Assembly (NCBI GenBank): GCA_030762935.1
Contig: CM060895.1
Location: forward strand, 77,580,001-77,644,000
From: Hymenopus coronatus
Lineage: Eukaryota; Arthropoda; Insecta; Mantodea; Hymenopodidae
Reading direction: 5' to 3'
DNA length: 64,000 bases
Shown: positions 33,983-45,270 of the stretch, piece after piece
Position numbering within the stretch: position 1 is the stretch's first letter
How the letters are laid out: every line of letters starts with the position of its first letter
Notes under the pieces: generated by a model
The model's input: the letters and a program-made list of their open reading frames with translations, nothing else
What the model was told of the DNA's origin: nothing
Database searches by the model: none
Made by a program: the position numbers and the translations under genes

Positions 33983-34254
33983 TCCGTGGTGTAATGGTTA
34001 CCATGCTGACTTCATATACCCAAGGTCGCGGGTTCAAACCCGGCGGAGGACGATGGATTTTTTTCGGGTGTAAAAACCCTTAGCATAGCTTCCTTCGAAA
34101 GGGAAGTAAAGCCGTTGGTCCCGTGTCGTAGATTTATGACACGTAAAAGAACCTCAAGCCTGATTGAGAGCGGTCTTTCATGCCCAATTTAGAATGGGAC
34201 GCTGAGAACCAGAGTAGTTAAAGAGTGTCCATAAATAACACACCATTTCCATTT
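33983..34254 (+). mobile_element. tRNA-derived SINE, family B, full-length-like
   Basis: The head has A-box-like 'tggtgtaatggttacc' and B-box-like 'gggttcaaacccgg'. The body has 'gggaagtaaagccgttggtc', 'acacgtaaaagaacctcaag', 'aatgggacgctgagaacc' and the 3' end 'gtccataaataacacaccatttccatttcc'. It sits within the minisatellite, whose TATG-rich sequence resumes at 34256. Related copies lie at 56083-56362 (+), 60615-60715 (+) and 60888-61137 (-). Confidence 0.8.
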
Positions 34255-34670
34255 CCACATATGTGTATGTATGTGTATGCATATATATATATATATACAA
34301 GTGTATGTATTTCTGTATGTGGTTATGTATCTATGTATATACCTCAGAGATAGTTTAAATGAGGATGGAAGGTTGATCTGAATTAAGAAAAAAGAGAGTA
34401 ATATGCTTCTATATAAATAATTTGTAGATAAATGAGTTGGGAAAGTCATAAGAATACAAGGTTTCGATATCTTTACTTTCTCTGCATAGTACGTGTACAT
34501 TGCTGGTAGAGAAGATATTGCATGTCACTCAAAAGCTGCATCGAGATTTCACTGGAAATACACGTTTAAGAATTTCCTTGAGTCAAAAAAAATATTAGAA
34601 AAATAGTATGAATATGTTTGTAGGTGCGCGCGTATGTGTGTGTGTGTGTGTGAATAGCATAGCTAAAAAT

Positions 34671-35535
34671 ATGATGTGTTCCATGCAGATGACTTTCTCT
34701 ATATCTCTGCAACAAATTATTGTTAGAAAGCTTATGCTTCTATTTACTTCATACTATTCGAGAAAAATTTGCTTCCTTAAAAGTAAAAGTGAAATAAGGG
34801 AGCACCATAGATTAAAGTGATAGTCAAAATCTGGTTGCTATGTGACTGCAGTTCCTTTGTTTGTGTGGATAGGAGTTGACAAATTCCTTATGAGAAAAGT
34901 TTGTATTTTAAAGCTGAAACCAAAAACAAGGAGTATCTAAGAAACGATCAACTCCATTAGAAAAAGTATATAACATAAATTATGTGTTTTAAAGTGCTCT
35001 ATATTTTTTGTGTAGTAAGCTTTATCTATCTCTTACGGCCTAGGAGCTATGCAAAATTCCGTAAATTTCACCCTGAATAAAGTAAGCTTCAGAGGCTATT
35101 CCCAGAAAATTGAAGCCATACATTTTATTTGTCAGGTAAATATCTTTAATATACGACATTTTAATCAGAATCGTTACAGCCATTTTTAAGAAAATCAAAA
35201 TTTTTGAAAAAAGTTCCATATAAGGGGTAGTTTGGGGTGCGGGATTTTTCTCAAAATCTTCGTGTCGCATTCCTGGAAGATACTAGACATAAATGCCAAG
35301 ATTGGTATTTTACCAACTTTTCTTTTTTGAGTTATCGTGTTCACAGACACACGGACACACGGACACACTGACACACGGACAAACAGACACACACAGACCT
35401 TTTTTGAAAATGCTTTTTTTGGATACAGGGGACCCTAAACATATATTTCCGATGAAATCTCGGTATCGATTTTTTGGGCGGAGTGCAATACCTTCTCTAT
35501 ACACTATGTACATAGTACGTGTAGAGAAAGTAAAA
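34671..35535 (+). mobile_element. Family H copy inserted within a family H copy
   Basis: A end 'atgatgtgttccatgcagatgactttctctatatctctg' from 34671, CA-rich tract 35344-35396, B hairpin 'cttctctatacactatgtacatagtacgtgtagagaaag' and the terminal TAAAA at about 35531-35535. The surrounding reverse copy continues on either side, so this marks a precise insertion and gives the true element ends. Confidence 0.85.
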
Positions 35536-35653
35536 TACTTGGTTAAATACCAAATTTGATATTTAAATTTAGCATCTTTCAAGGATGCGACACAAAGAAT
35601 GTCAACAAAATCTCTGCAACTCAAAAACACATTATAAGAAGAAAAGAAAATAA

Positions 35654-35659
<6 letters not shown>

Positions 35660-35706
<47 letters not shown>
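35660..35706. repeat. (TA)n microsatellite
   Basis: About 47 bp of TA dinucleotides just outside the mariner end; mariner integrates at TA. Confidence 0.9.
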
Positions 35707-35714
<8 letters not shown>

Positions 35715-35718
35715 TGTA

Positions 35719-36172
35719 CTACGAGAGGCGTTTTTTAACCTCCGATAGGCTATAAATAAAAGACAAGTTCATGGGAAACAATTATTTTATTACTAAAAGT
35801 TTTGTACACTTAAGGCTACTTTTCAACATAATCACCGATAAGATCAAGACACTAACCGTACCTGTGCACAAGCTTTGCAATGCCCGATTCAAAAAATGTT
35901 GCCGCTAATGATTTCAAATGAGCATTGATGTTGTTTTGAACATCTTCGTTGGTTTGAAAGTGCTGCTTCAGTTCAGGAAAAAGGTGAAAGTCGCTGGGTG
36001 CCAGGTGAGGACTGTGCGACGGGTGATCAAAAGTGTCCCATTGAAATTGTTCAAGGAGCCGATGGGTTGTGCCAGCAGTGTGTGGATGAACGTTGTCATG
36101 GAACAGCACAATTCCTGAAGTCAGCATTCCTCTTCGTTTGTTTTGAATGGCTCTCCGCAAACGTCGTAAAGT
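35719..36172 (-). mobile_element. Mariner (D34D) 3' half
   Basis: The left end 'ctacgagaggcgttttttaa' follows a TA and looks like a mariner terminal repeat. The transposase 3' part is on the minus strand. The other end and the transposase N-terminal half are missing, and a SINE abuts at about 36175. The 8-mer CGTAAAGT is duplicated in tandem at 36165-36180 at this junction. Confidence 0.8.
35818..36172 (-). pseudogene. Mariner transposase C-terminal half, broken
   Basis: The translation starts inside the protein with TLRRLRRAIQNKRR. It carries the second catalytic Asp in VLFHDNVHPHTA and the third in HSPHLAPSDFHLFPELK. Exactly 34 residues separate them, the D34D signature of the mariner family (DD34D). 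The Asp-containing N-terminal catalytic motif and the DNA-binding HTH are absent. A premature TAG at about 35849-35851 precedes the usual C-terminal CLDLIGDYVEK and the natural stop. It cannot encode an active enzyme; the intact catalytic pair in the remaining part suggests moderate age. Confidence 0.85.
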
Positions 36173-36174
36173 CG

Positions 36175-36305
36175 TAAAGTACGAAATCGGAGAACTAGTA
36201 GAAAATCTGCTTTGGCTACAAATCCATAATGCGATCGCCTGGGATCGAATCCCTGCTTCCTTGGTGAGAAGCGAGTGGGTCTAACCACTCGGCCACTGTG
36301 CGGCG
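36175..36305 (-). mobile_element. SINE family A, 5' part
   Basis: Read from about 36303 on the minus strand: tRNA head 'cagtggccgagtggttag', then 'gggattcgatcccagg', then body 'ttatggatttgtagcc' and 'agttctccgattt'. The A-box and B-box are well preserved. The 3' body is missing where it meets the mariner fragment. Confidence 0.65.
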
Positions 36306-37274
36306 TGATTTTTCTGTGAATATAGCCTCTGAACATAGCCAAAAATCTTACTATACAAAAATTTTAGAACTCAAATGAAATATTTGTTGTAAAGTTAATT
36401 TTTTTCCAGATATTTATTGTTGATTTAAAATTTCCAATGTTTATAATTTTCTGCTATTGCTTAGCTTCTCTTAATCCTGGCCATAGAAGGAGAACGAAAT
36501 TTCAATATCCTCACATAGCCATCCGCCCTTAGGCCTGTATTCCATTACTGTATTTATCTGATACATAAAGGTGACCACATAAATAGTAACCTTTAAAGTG
36601 TAATATAGCATGTTTGCTCACATCTAGATGCGAAATATTTTTTTGATACAAGTAATATCCATTGTCACATGTTTGATCACATGTGTGATTAGAAAAGATA
36701 ATGGAAGACAAGCAAAGATGATCAGCTCTACAACCACATTGCTAATTTCCTGTTATGAATAACAAGAAATTATATTTGATTCCAGGCATAAAGATTACTT
36801 AAACAGAAACGAAAGATTGGGCTTTTATATATAAGCATAGTAGAAGACATTAGTAAAGTACATGAACGGTTGGTTGCGAATAATGTGAGGAAAATATTGA
36901 ATTCTTCAAGAAACGAATATTTGAATGAAAAAATTAAATTTATGATTAGAACCATTAATTATTATGTTTGCAGTTGTGTTTATTATAAGTACACATAAAT
37001 GTTATACTAACATTTGATAATATAACATTATTTATGAAATTGTCTTCTTTTTAGGTTAGATTTTAGGTTAGATTATAGAAGATACCGCAAAAACATAATA
37101 AATAAATTTGTCTACAAACATTTAATATAATGAAGTAGTGTACATTCTAAACAGAACAGGATAAAAGTCATTATTGTTGCTATTTTAAAAATGTGATAAA
37201 AGGTTTCATATATTGTAATGTACTCAACAGCTTTATATGTGATCAAAGTGACACAGAAATGTAACAGTAAAATG

Positions 37275-37440
37275 TAGGTCTCAAAAGATTTGACTATCGC
37301 TTTAGCCCTGGATATTCCTTATACCCTTGTATATATGAAATAAACGATTTGTGCTAAACTGTACTTCGATTAGCATTGAGTATATAGATGAAATAAGCTT
37401 TTGTATAGTATGTTGTAAAATAGGTATATAATAAATATGA
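37275..37440 (-). mobile_element. Family H A-end fragment
   Basis: 'aaaagatttgactatcgctttagcc' through 'cgattagcattgagtatatagatg' to a worn A border at about 37440. Confidence 0.55.
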
Positions 37441-38528
37441 TATGCTACTTTCAAACGACCCTCTCAACCTATTTTGCAACAAAGTTTATATTACGTTATA
37501 TATTACACTTAAGAGCAAAGCACAATAGTAATAGAAGTCCTTAACCACTCTATTCAAAGAGTAGATGCAGTAAACAAACAAGTCAATAAGATATTATTCT
37601 AATTTTGCATAGCCCTGAGCATCCACTAAAATAATTCACTTAGTTTTACTTTTTGATCTTGCATGGTTTGCATAAGGGCGGGACATGGCGCGGGGGGGGG
37701 GGGCATGTGACGTCACAGACTCCCCGTGAGGCTGTTCTGTAACAAGAAATTGAGACGGAAGCAGGAAAGGAAGAAGGAAAAGAGAAGAAAGGGGGTGAGG
37801 CATGGAACTTGATTATACACCGACACTCATTATGCTCTAATCCCATTATCCAAGATTTCTCTCCCACGGACTTCCCCTACCTCTCATTTTCCCCCTTATT
37901 TCTCCTCGTCTCTTTTTCTACTTTCTTCGTTTCAAACGCTCTTTTAACCTGGTTTGTAATTAAGAAAGTTGAATCCTTCAGAAAAGTCTCTTTTTTATTT
38001 TTACTATTATCATTATTCCTTGTGCTCCATAGTGCCATCTTTGCTGCATGGTCTCCTCTGATAACCTTCGCTGTAACTTGAACTGCACCGCAAGAAAAAA
38101 AAAATGAAGGTTGCGTAAATCTAACGCCAAAATGCATTAGTGGTTCTCTCTATTTCAGACTATGACTTAAATATTAAAGAGAAATAAAACACAAGCTCCA
38201 GACTAAGTACCTGCATTGCCAGTGGAGTAAAGACTCCATTTTCCCTTTGCTTTCGTATTTTCACTCTCTCTGAATTCTTCAAAGAAAATCCGTTCGTCTT
38301 AAACGCTTTACAGGGTAGGCATAGAACATAATTGTCAAACCTAACATTGGTAGCTTTTGCCCTCTTTTTGCTAAAATCCTGCCCATTCTTATTGTCAAGG
38401 ACTCACATAAGTTTCATATTATCATTACATTTGTAGTCTGCAGCGAGGTGATATTTTCAAATGATATTTAAGCCTTTCTTATTGAAACCCTTTAAAGCCT
38501 GGTGTTGCTTAGATTTTGTATGTCTTCT
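37441..38528. other. Unassigned DNA with a G-run and a C/T-rich strand bias
   Basis: A run of 12 G at 37692-37703 lies in a small GC-rich patch (37675-37735, including TGACGTCA). Purine-rich (37740-37800) and then pyrimidine-rich (37855-37935) DNA follows. Open frames at 37809-38081 (+) and 37877-38137 (-) have no recognised domains. TGACGTCA at about 37709-37716 is a perfect CRE palindrome, but no transcript structure supports a promoter here. Confidence 0.4.
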
Positions 38529-38786
38529 TACTTACTCTGCGTATACCATGTATATAGAGTGTAGAGAAGGTATGTATTCCATCAAAAATTGTATTCCGTG
38601 ATTGCACTAAAATACATAAAAAATGAAATCTATGAGTATAAAAATATACTGTAATATGTGACTAATATATATACCTTATTGGCATTAATAAAGAATGTTG
38701 GAATACACATCTTATGTATTTATTATTCTGAGACCCCCTGAATCCAAAAAAAGCATTTTTAGAAAACTGGCCGGGTGTGTGTATAT

Positions 38787-38817
<31 letters not shown>

Positions 38818-39490
38818 GGCAGCATAGCTCAAAAACGAAAATTCCGTTAAATACCAAACTTGCTATTTAAATTTAGTATCTTCCAGGGACGCAACACGAA
38901 ATTTTTGAGAAAAATCCTCCCACCCCAAACTACCCTATACATGGAAAATTTTTCGAAAATGTTGTTCTTTTAAAAATCGCACAAACCGTTTTAATTAAAA
39001 TACGTATTTTAAATATATTTACAGGCAAATAAAATGAATATCTTCAATTTTCTGGGAATAGACTCTAAAGATCTTAGAATTTTGCATAATTGGTAAAGCT
39101 TAAGGTAAGACAAGAGCTTACTACACAAAAATATAGATCTCACTAAAACATACCACTTGTCATATACATTTTTTCGTGGAGTTGGCCATTTCCAACAGAT
39201 TCCTTGTTTTTGCTTTCAGTTTTAAAATACTTCTCATACGGAAATGTATCAGCCCTGTGACTGCAAAGAAACAGATTTCAACCTCATGATAACAGTTTTT
39301 AGAAGATTTTAGTATGATTTTCGTGTAGTGTATTCTTTAATTTTACCTCTACTTACGACAAAACAAGTAGTAAGTTCATTTCTGCTAGTATTCATCTGGA
39401 TTAGCACGAAGTAGATCGACGAATAAGGTTCTTAACAATAATTTGTTACAAAGATGTAGAAAAAGTCATCCGAATGAAACACATAAGGTT
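38529..39490 (-). mobile_element. Family H copy with an internal insertion
   Basis: B end 'tacttactctgcgtataccatgtatatagagtgtagagaagg', then an unrelated AT-rich segment of about 110 bp (about 38619-38730) in the 'aaatacatgtttt...ccccctgaatcc' block. The GT tract is at 38776-38818, and the A end 'gatgtagaaaaagtcatccgaatgaaacacataagg' runs to 39490. Confidence 0.8.
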
Positions 39491-39569
39491 CTTTCTTTTA
39501 TTCCATATTATACAAACCCTCAGCCATACTTATACCTGCTTTATATTGTAAAAATACTAAATCGATTAA

Positions 39570-39985
39570 TGAAACTGTAAGACTGTTTGGTTGATTGGAT
39601 GGTTGGTCGATCGGCCGTCGGTTGGTTTGATTTGTGCTCAGACAGCAAAAATATGGGATAATATGACAGTATTCGACGTGCGACCAAAACCGACCGCGGA
39701 AAAAGAGCCTTCGTAGTGGTCCCTAATAATCTAAGGAGTTCTTCATCTTGATGCGGGGAACACAAGGAGCCCGTGCCCGAGTCTGATTGTATATACCAGG
39801 TCCTACGGACGGTTCCATAACCACCGTACCGCCGAGAGCTCCATTTCCAAAGCGCATTCATCACCACATTCCCAAAAGAGTGCCACCACCACACTTACAA
39901 CCAACTGGAATGAAATGGAAATAAAAAGAGGGGATAGGAAATTCAGGGGAATGTAGAAATGTCCCCAGCACTTGCCTGTTTTTTG
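39570..39985 (-). mobile_element. SINE family C copy
   Basis: Shares 'ccgaccgcggaaaaagagcc', 'agttcttcatcttgatgcgg', 'ccaaagcgcattcat' and 'gaatgtagaaatgtccccagcac' with 57330-57795. The left flank (39575-39620) is a degenerate GGTTGGTCGG-type tail that is also found at 57253-57325, so this simple-repeat tail belongs to the element (its 3' end on the minus strand). The tRNA-like head side appears at about 40080-40190. Confidence 0.65.
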
Positions 39986-40402
39986 TTTGTTTGTTTGTTG
40001 TTTTTTTTACAGAAAAAGACGCACTGCACGAAATACAATTGTCAGAAATAACCCAGGCAACATTCTAGTGTGCCATTGTAATGGTTATTTTACTTGGGGA
40101 TTCCCCTTCCTTTGCCACGAGCGCATTTAACTACAGCCACTGGGATTCAGTTTCAACGGACGACCAGTTTATTATTATCTATCACCTTAATGCACAAGTT
40201 TATTCGAACCACATCACTTGTGGCGCCTTCAAAAGGGAGATGAAAGACGGTTTAGGAATTAGAGGGTTCAGCATATGGAGCAAAATAATTCCAGAAATTA
40301 GAAAACTAGGATGTAATTAGAAAGGTAATGAGGCATTAGCTTTACACCATTTTAAATTCTAGTTATAGAGTAAACAAATTTGGATCGATTATATCTTAAG
40401 AG

Positions 40403-40440
<38 letters not shown>
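40403..40440. repeat. (ATA)n microsatellite
   Basis: About 12 trinucleotide units. Confidence 0.9.
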
Positions 40441-40441
<1 letters not shown>

Positions 40442-40569
40442 GAGTTAACTCTCACTTAAATTGTGCAAAAGTGGCACAAAAATGACCTCAAAACTTTGTA
40501 ACTTATATTTCAGGTGGACTTCTTTCTTATGATGTTGTATATATGATTACCATTCATATTATCATTATT

Positions 40570-40848
40570 CTTTAGGTAAGTATGGGAAGCTTATAATCCA
40601 CACCCAAAATTTCAATTCCAAGATTTTACCGTAAACACATTTTTTTAGTCCCTCCTCAAATAAAAAAACTGTTTTTTTAGAAAAAGTCTTTCTGTGTGTC
40701 AATGTATAGAAAAAGTATAACTCAAAAAGTCAATTAAATATCAACATGATATCTATATTAAGCAACTTTAGATTGGAACTTGAAAAATAAATTCAGATTT
40801 ATTACGGTTTTCTAGATAAAACCCACCGCAAACTATCTTTTATACATT
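40570..40848 (-). mobile_element. Family H B-side half, reverse
   Basis: From 'ttctttaggtaagtatgg' (hairpin worn) through 'gaaaaagtataactcaaaaagtc' to 'ccgcaaactatcttttatacat'. It is followed without a gap by the forward B half, making a large imperfect inverted repeat. Confidence 0.6.
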
Positions 40849-41034
40849 TTAATCAAAATCTTTACGGCCATTTTTTATAAAAACAAAATCTTTCTCCCTA
40901 TAAATGGTAGTTTGGGTGGGGGATTCTTTTTAAAATCTTCGTGTCATACCCTTGGAATATTCCGAACTTAAATATAAAACTCGGTATTTAATTACTTTCG
41001 CTTTTGAGCTAGGCTGTACATGAAGACACACACA

Positions 41035-41073
<39 letters not shown>

Positions 41074-41135
41074 GCCATTTTCTGTTTTCTTATAGGATTC
41101 AGGAGACTTCAAAACATTTATTTCCGGTGAAACAT
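40849..41135 (+). mobile_element. Family H B-side half, forward
   Basis: 'tttaatcaaaatctttacggcc', 'gtagtttgggtgggggattc', CA tract 41026-41071, then 'aaaacatttatttccggtgaaa'. It ends before the hairpin. Confidence 0.65.
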
Positions 41136-41287
41136 GTATATATGCCCCATGTGGTCCAACTACCCCGTAGTTGACGTGTGGGAATATGCCTTCGTGCGTT
41201 AAAAGAGGGATATTTCGTGCGGGGATATTTCAGGTTAAAATCAAGCAGTGAGGAACTGGAAAAGGCGACCTTCGCTTTACCTATGAA

Positions 41288-41710
41288 TGATATACACATA
41301 GCAAATAAAATGTATTTCCAGAACTTTCTGGGAATAGCCTTCACTGGACAAGAATTTTATACAATCTTATTAAACGATTGACGAAAATATACTACTATAG
41401 TTATTTCAAACAACTTTTTGTGAGATAGATCAATTCCCTTATTGATGCTGTGATTTTTTAAATTATTTTAGTATCCTTTTGATCTCTGAAAGCACGAAAT
41501 GTTAAGGTCGGTATGTAGCACCCAGCTCTTAAACATTTAGCTGTCGTATTAATTTTATATTTATAGCGAATTGAGGAAGTTAGTTATTGCTGCAAGAGCG
41601 TTTCTCCATTAAAATGAAAGAAATAGAAGAATACCTTGCATAAGAGCTTTATGCTCGTTACTAAATGGCAGAGGATAGTGAATGTCATATGAGGGTAACA
41701 TATCAAAATG
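41288..41710 (-). mobile_element. Degenerate family H A-side half
   Basis: 'gatatacacatagcaaataaaatgtat', 'ctttctgggaatagcc', then weak similarity to the A end near 41690. It could be the continuation of 40570-40848 after an insertion. Confidence 0.45.
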
Positions 41711-42792
41711 TTTGCGCTTCGCCTAAATTTATACAGTAGAAGAGACTTCGCACTAGTCTGTAATGTTCAGAGAAGAAAGGAAGAAAGAAGAAAAAAACTA
41801 ATTGATGCACAAATTAATGTAAATGAACAGTTGAAATCACCACTAGTGCATGATTAAACTATTGTTATAAAAGTACACATAATTCAAATTTCTACTGATA
41901 TTCTAAAGTATCAAAACTAGTTATAAATTATGACATATTTTATACAGAAATGTTATGTTTTTTGTTGTTGCTTTTTTGTTTAGAATTAACAGTTATAAAG
42001 TAGTAGCTAGAAATATTCTAAAAAGCATAGAATCAAAAATTCACCCTAACAAATATTTTCATAGAATAGTGGAACAAGAGTGTTTGATTTTAAAATGTTG
42101 TATCAATCAAGTAATGGTTTTAGGGGCTATACAATGCACTTAGGTGTTTTTCTAAGCGGAAGGTTGCAGTACTTTGGGTTAGATGTTCAGTTCAGTTATT
42201 AATTATCGTGAATTTAGGCGGGTGTTGTTTTTGTCTGGAAATATTCTCTACTTTTATGTGCCTATAAATACCGGCCCATTTCACATAAAGTGTAAATCAC
42301 TATTAAAATGGAGGTAATAAAACGAAATATATTACCAGTACTCTACCAACGTACTTTAAACTACGCAAAATCATTTAGTATAAAATTGAATTACTTGGTT
42401 TAAGTGGGAAAACTAAAATTTCGACGTCGCTTTCAGTGCTAATCCCGCTTTTCTGCTGAACGCGTAGCTATTTCTCATTATATCATTTCAAGAAATTAGG
42501 AGCTCAAAAGCATAAGTTCCTTTACGCAAATGTACTTACCTAAATACATTAGCTACAAGTCAGTGCAAGCAAGCAGAAAAGCTTCGGTACTTCAACAAAT
42601 TGGTGTTATTTCTAGTCCAGTAACAAATTTTAAGTAGCATCTGAAGAGAAGCTGCTTTCCAGAATGATTTTTTCAATTAGCAGCTACTTTTAGGGATTAT
42701 ATTTCCCGTTGCTTGTGAAAAAATCTGGTGCATTGCACGCATATGACCTTCTATACCAGTTTTGCAAACAAACTATTTTTACCGAAGATTAT
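41711..42792. other. Unassigned AT-rich DNA
   Basis: No gene, RNA or named repeat. Confidence 0.5.
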
Positions 42793-43720
42793 TACTCCTT
42801 CAACACGTAATATGTACATGTTGTACAGAGAAAGTATTATAATGCACCCAAAAATTCGATACTGAGATTTCACCAAAAATACATATTTTGGATCCCACTG
42901 AATAAAAAGAAACATTTTCAGAAAAAGGTCCGTGTGTGCGTGTGTCTGTAGACAGCATATCTCAAAATGAAAAGGTTGTTAAATACCAAACTTGGCGTTT
43001 AAGTTTGGCATCTTCCAAGGATGCGATACGATGATTTTTCAAGAAAATTCCGTCACCCCAACTACCCTTTACATGGGAAAAATTCCGAAAATTTTGATTT
43101 TCTCAAAAATGGCTCAAACGATTTTTATTAAAGTCTCTTATATTTAAGATATTTACATGACAAATAAAATATATATATATCTTGAATTTTCTCGGAATAA
43201 CCTCTTAAGATCTCTTTATTCTGGAAGATTTTTATTGAATTTTGTGTAACCGGTAAACCGTAAGAGATAGACAACAACTTATTTAGAACAAATGTAGATC
43301 AAGGTAAAACCCACAATTTATGTCATATATATATTTCGTGGAGTTGGCCGTTTTCGAGATATTCCTTGTTATTCATTTCAGCTTTAAAATACTTAAACCT
43401 TTTACATACCGGAACTTGTCAACTCTTGGCCACTCAAAGAAACGAATTTCAATCCCATAGCAACCACATTTTAAAACATTTGATTAATTATCGGTTTGGC
43501 CTAGTGTATTCTCTTATTTCCCTTCTACTTATAAAGGAAGTAAGTAATATGACCATTTCTGATAGTTTTTTAGCATTAAATAGAAAGAAGAACAGGCTTA
43601 CTAACAATAATTTGTTACAGAGATTTTTTTTTGTAGTGTTTAACGCCCGCTTTAACTACTTATGGCACCGCAGGCGGGTTACAGAGATGTAGAGAAAGTC
43701 ATGTGAATGGAGCAAATCAG
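42793..43720 (-). mobile_element. Family H copy, near complete
   Basis: Starts at a worn hairpin (acgtaatatgtacatgttgtacagag) and carries 'aattcgatactgagatttcacc' and 'gacagcatatctcaaaatgaaaagg'. Near its A end it holds a 53-bp retroposed insert. It ends 'gtagagaaagtcatgtgaatgg' at about 43710. Confidence 0.85.
43625..43677 (-). mobile_element. Tiny 5'-truncated retroposon with 11-bp target duplication
   Basis: Flanked by the exact duplication GTTACAGAGAT (43614-43624 and 43678-43688). On the minus strand it reads ccgcctgcggtgcc...gcgggcgttaaacac and ends in a run of eight A. The poly-A end, 5' truncation and duplication mark retrotransposition. The source family is not found elsewhere in the window. 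A GCGTTAAACAC 3' end is of the kind seen in arthropod SINE/LINE pairs. Confidence 0.75.
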
Positions 43721-43732
43721 CTATTTTGTATC

Positions 43733-44027
43733 TACTTCACGCTAATCGAGATAAAATGAGCCAAACCATTTAAAAGCTGTTCGGTATTATCTGGGCAATT
43801 GAACTTCAGATAATTTTTCATGACCTGTAATGAAACAAAAGAGAGATGAAAGGAGGGGTAACTTTATGATTGGGAAAAGATTCAAATTGAAAAAAAAATA
43901 ACAAGGACTATTTCGGAAACGCAACCCTGCGGTATTCAGAGGCTATTCACAGAATATTCAAGAAATGTGTTTTATTTGTGACGTAAATATCGTTAATATA
44001 TAGTATATAGTTTAATCAAAATATTTG
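43733..44027 (+). mobile_element. Family H internal fragment
   Basis: 'acgctaatcgagataaaatgagcc' to 'gtttaatcaaaatatttgg'; both termini are missing. It directly follows the reverse copy's A end, facing it. Confidence 0.55.
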
Positions 44028-44406
44028 GCATCCTAGGAACTATGGTCAGTAGTAGGCAGGACTCAGGTTAATAAAGGCTCATGCACCATTAAAATTTAGT
44101 TTCTCTCGGACCTCTTGCACCTCAAGACACTCTTGACAGCTTTTACAAGTTACAGAAGTGTTTCTGTAATTGGTAGCGCCTAAAGTGTAGCACACGATTC
44201 ATCACTATTTAGCGGTGACCGGTAAGGGATTCATCGCATACAGTTTAGAGAGTCATAGAAACTTAAACTCTTTACTTTACTGTAGAAACAAATTTGCCAG
44301 TAACGTAAAGCTCTAAATACTGTGAAATTTAACAGATGTAATAGGATGCGCTTATATTTCTTCGTGCTTAGTTTAAGAAATAGTGTAATGATTATTCATC
44401 TTTAAA

Positions 44407-45270
44407 ACATCTGATGTGTTCCATTCCCTGACTTTCTCTATATCTCTGTAACAAATTATTGTTAATAAGCTTATTCTTTTATTTATTTCATGCTACTCGA
44501 GAAAAATTAGCAGAAATAGTTTTATTCCTTGCTTTATTGTAAGTAGAAGCGAAATAAGGGAATGCCATAGGTTAAAGTGAAAGCCAAAAGCTGGTTGCTA
44601 TGTGAATGACGTTCGTTTGTTTGTATGGACACGAGTTGGCAAATTCCTGTACGAGAAAGGTATGTTCAAAGCTGAAACCAAAAACAAAGAATATCTCAAA
44701 AACGATCAACTCCACGAAAAAATGTACAAAACGTATATTGTGTGTTTTAACGTGCTCTACATTTTTTGTGTTTTAAGTTTTTGTCCATCTCTTACTGTTT
44801 AGTAGTTATGCAAAATATATGCAGAATAAAGTAGTCTTCAGAGGCTATTCCCAGAAAATTCTAGATATACATTTTATTTGTCAGGTAAATATTTTTAATA
44901 TACGATATTTTAATCAAAATCGTTAGAGTAATTTTTTAGAAACATAAAATTTTCGAAAAAAGTTCTAATTAAGTTGGGAGTGGGGGCATTTTCTTGAAAA
45001 CCTTCGTGTCGCATCATAGAAAGATACCAAACCTAAATACCAAGTTTGGTTCTTAACGGACTTTTCGTTTTTGAGTTATGCTGCCCACAGACACACAAAC
45101 AGACAGACAGACAGACACACACACACGGACATTTTTCTAAAAATACTTTTATTTGGGTTCAGGAGGTCTCAAAACATGTATTTCCGATGAAATCTCGGTA
45201 TCGATTTTTTGGGTGCATTAGAATACCTGTTCTATACACTATGTACATAGCACGTATAGAGAAAGTAAAA
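44407..45270 (+). mobile_element. Family H copy, full length, forward
   Basis: A end 'acatctgatgtgttccattccctgactttctctat', CA/GACA tract 45090-45126, B hairpin 'ttctatacactatgtacatagcacgtatagagaaag' and terminal TAAAA. Confidence 0.9.

Larger units (their letters stand above)
34471..36550 (-). mobile_element. Outer family H copy carrying nested insertions
   Basis: Its pieces, in reverse orientation, are 34471-34670 (B end to 'agcatagctaaaaat'), 35536-35640 ('ttaaataccaaatttgatatttaaatttagcatc' to 'aaaatctctgcaac') and 36306-36540 ('gaatatagcctctgaac' to 'cacatagccatcc'). The first two join in the right order across a complete forward family H copy. Between the second and third lie a TA microsatellite, a mariner remnant and a SINE, and about 170 bp of family H is missing. 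Confidence 0.7.

Noticed and set aside
33983..34055. Possible tRNA gene
   Set aside because: It has A and B boxes but no closing acceptor stem and continues directly into a SINE body shared with 56083 and 60888.
37809..38137. Opposed open frames suggesting a small membrane protein
   Set aside because: Hydrophobic because the strand is T/C-rich; no start context, domain or homologous copy.
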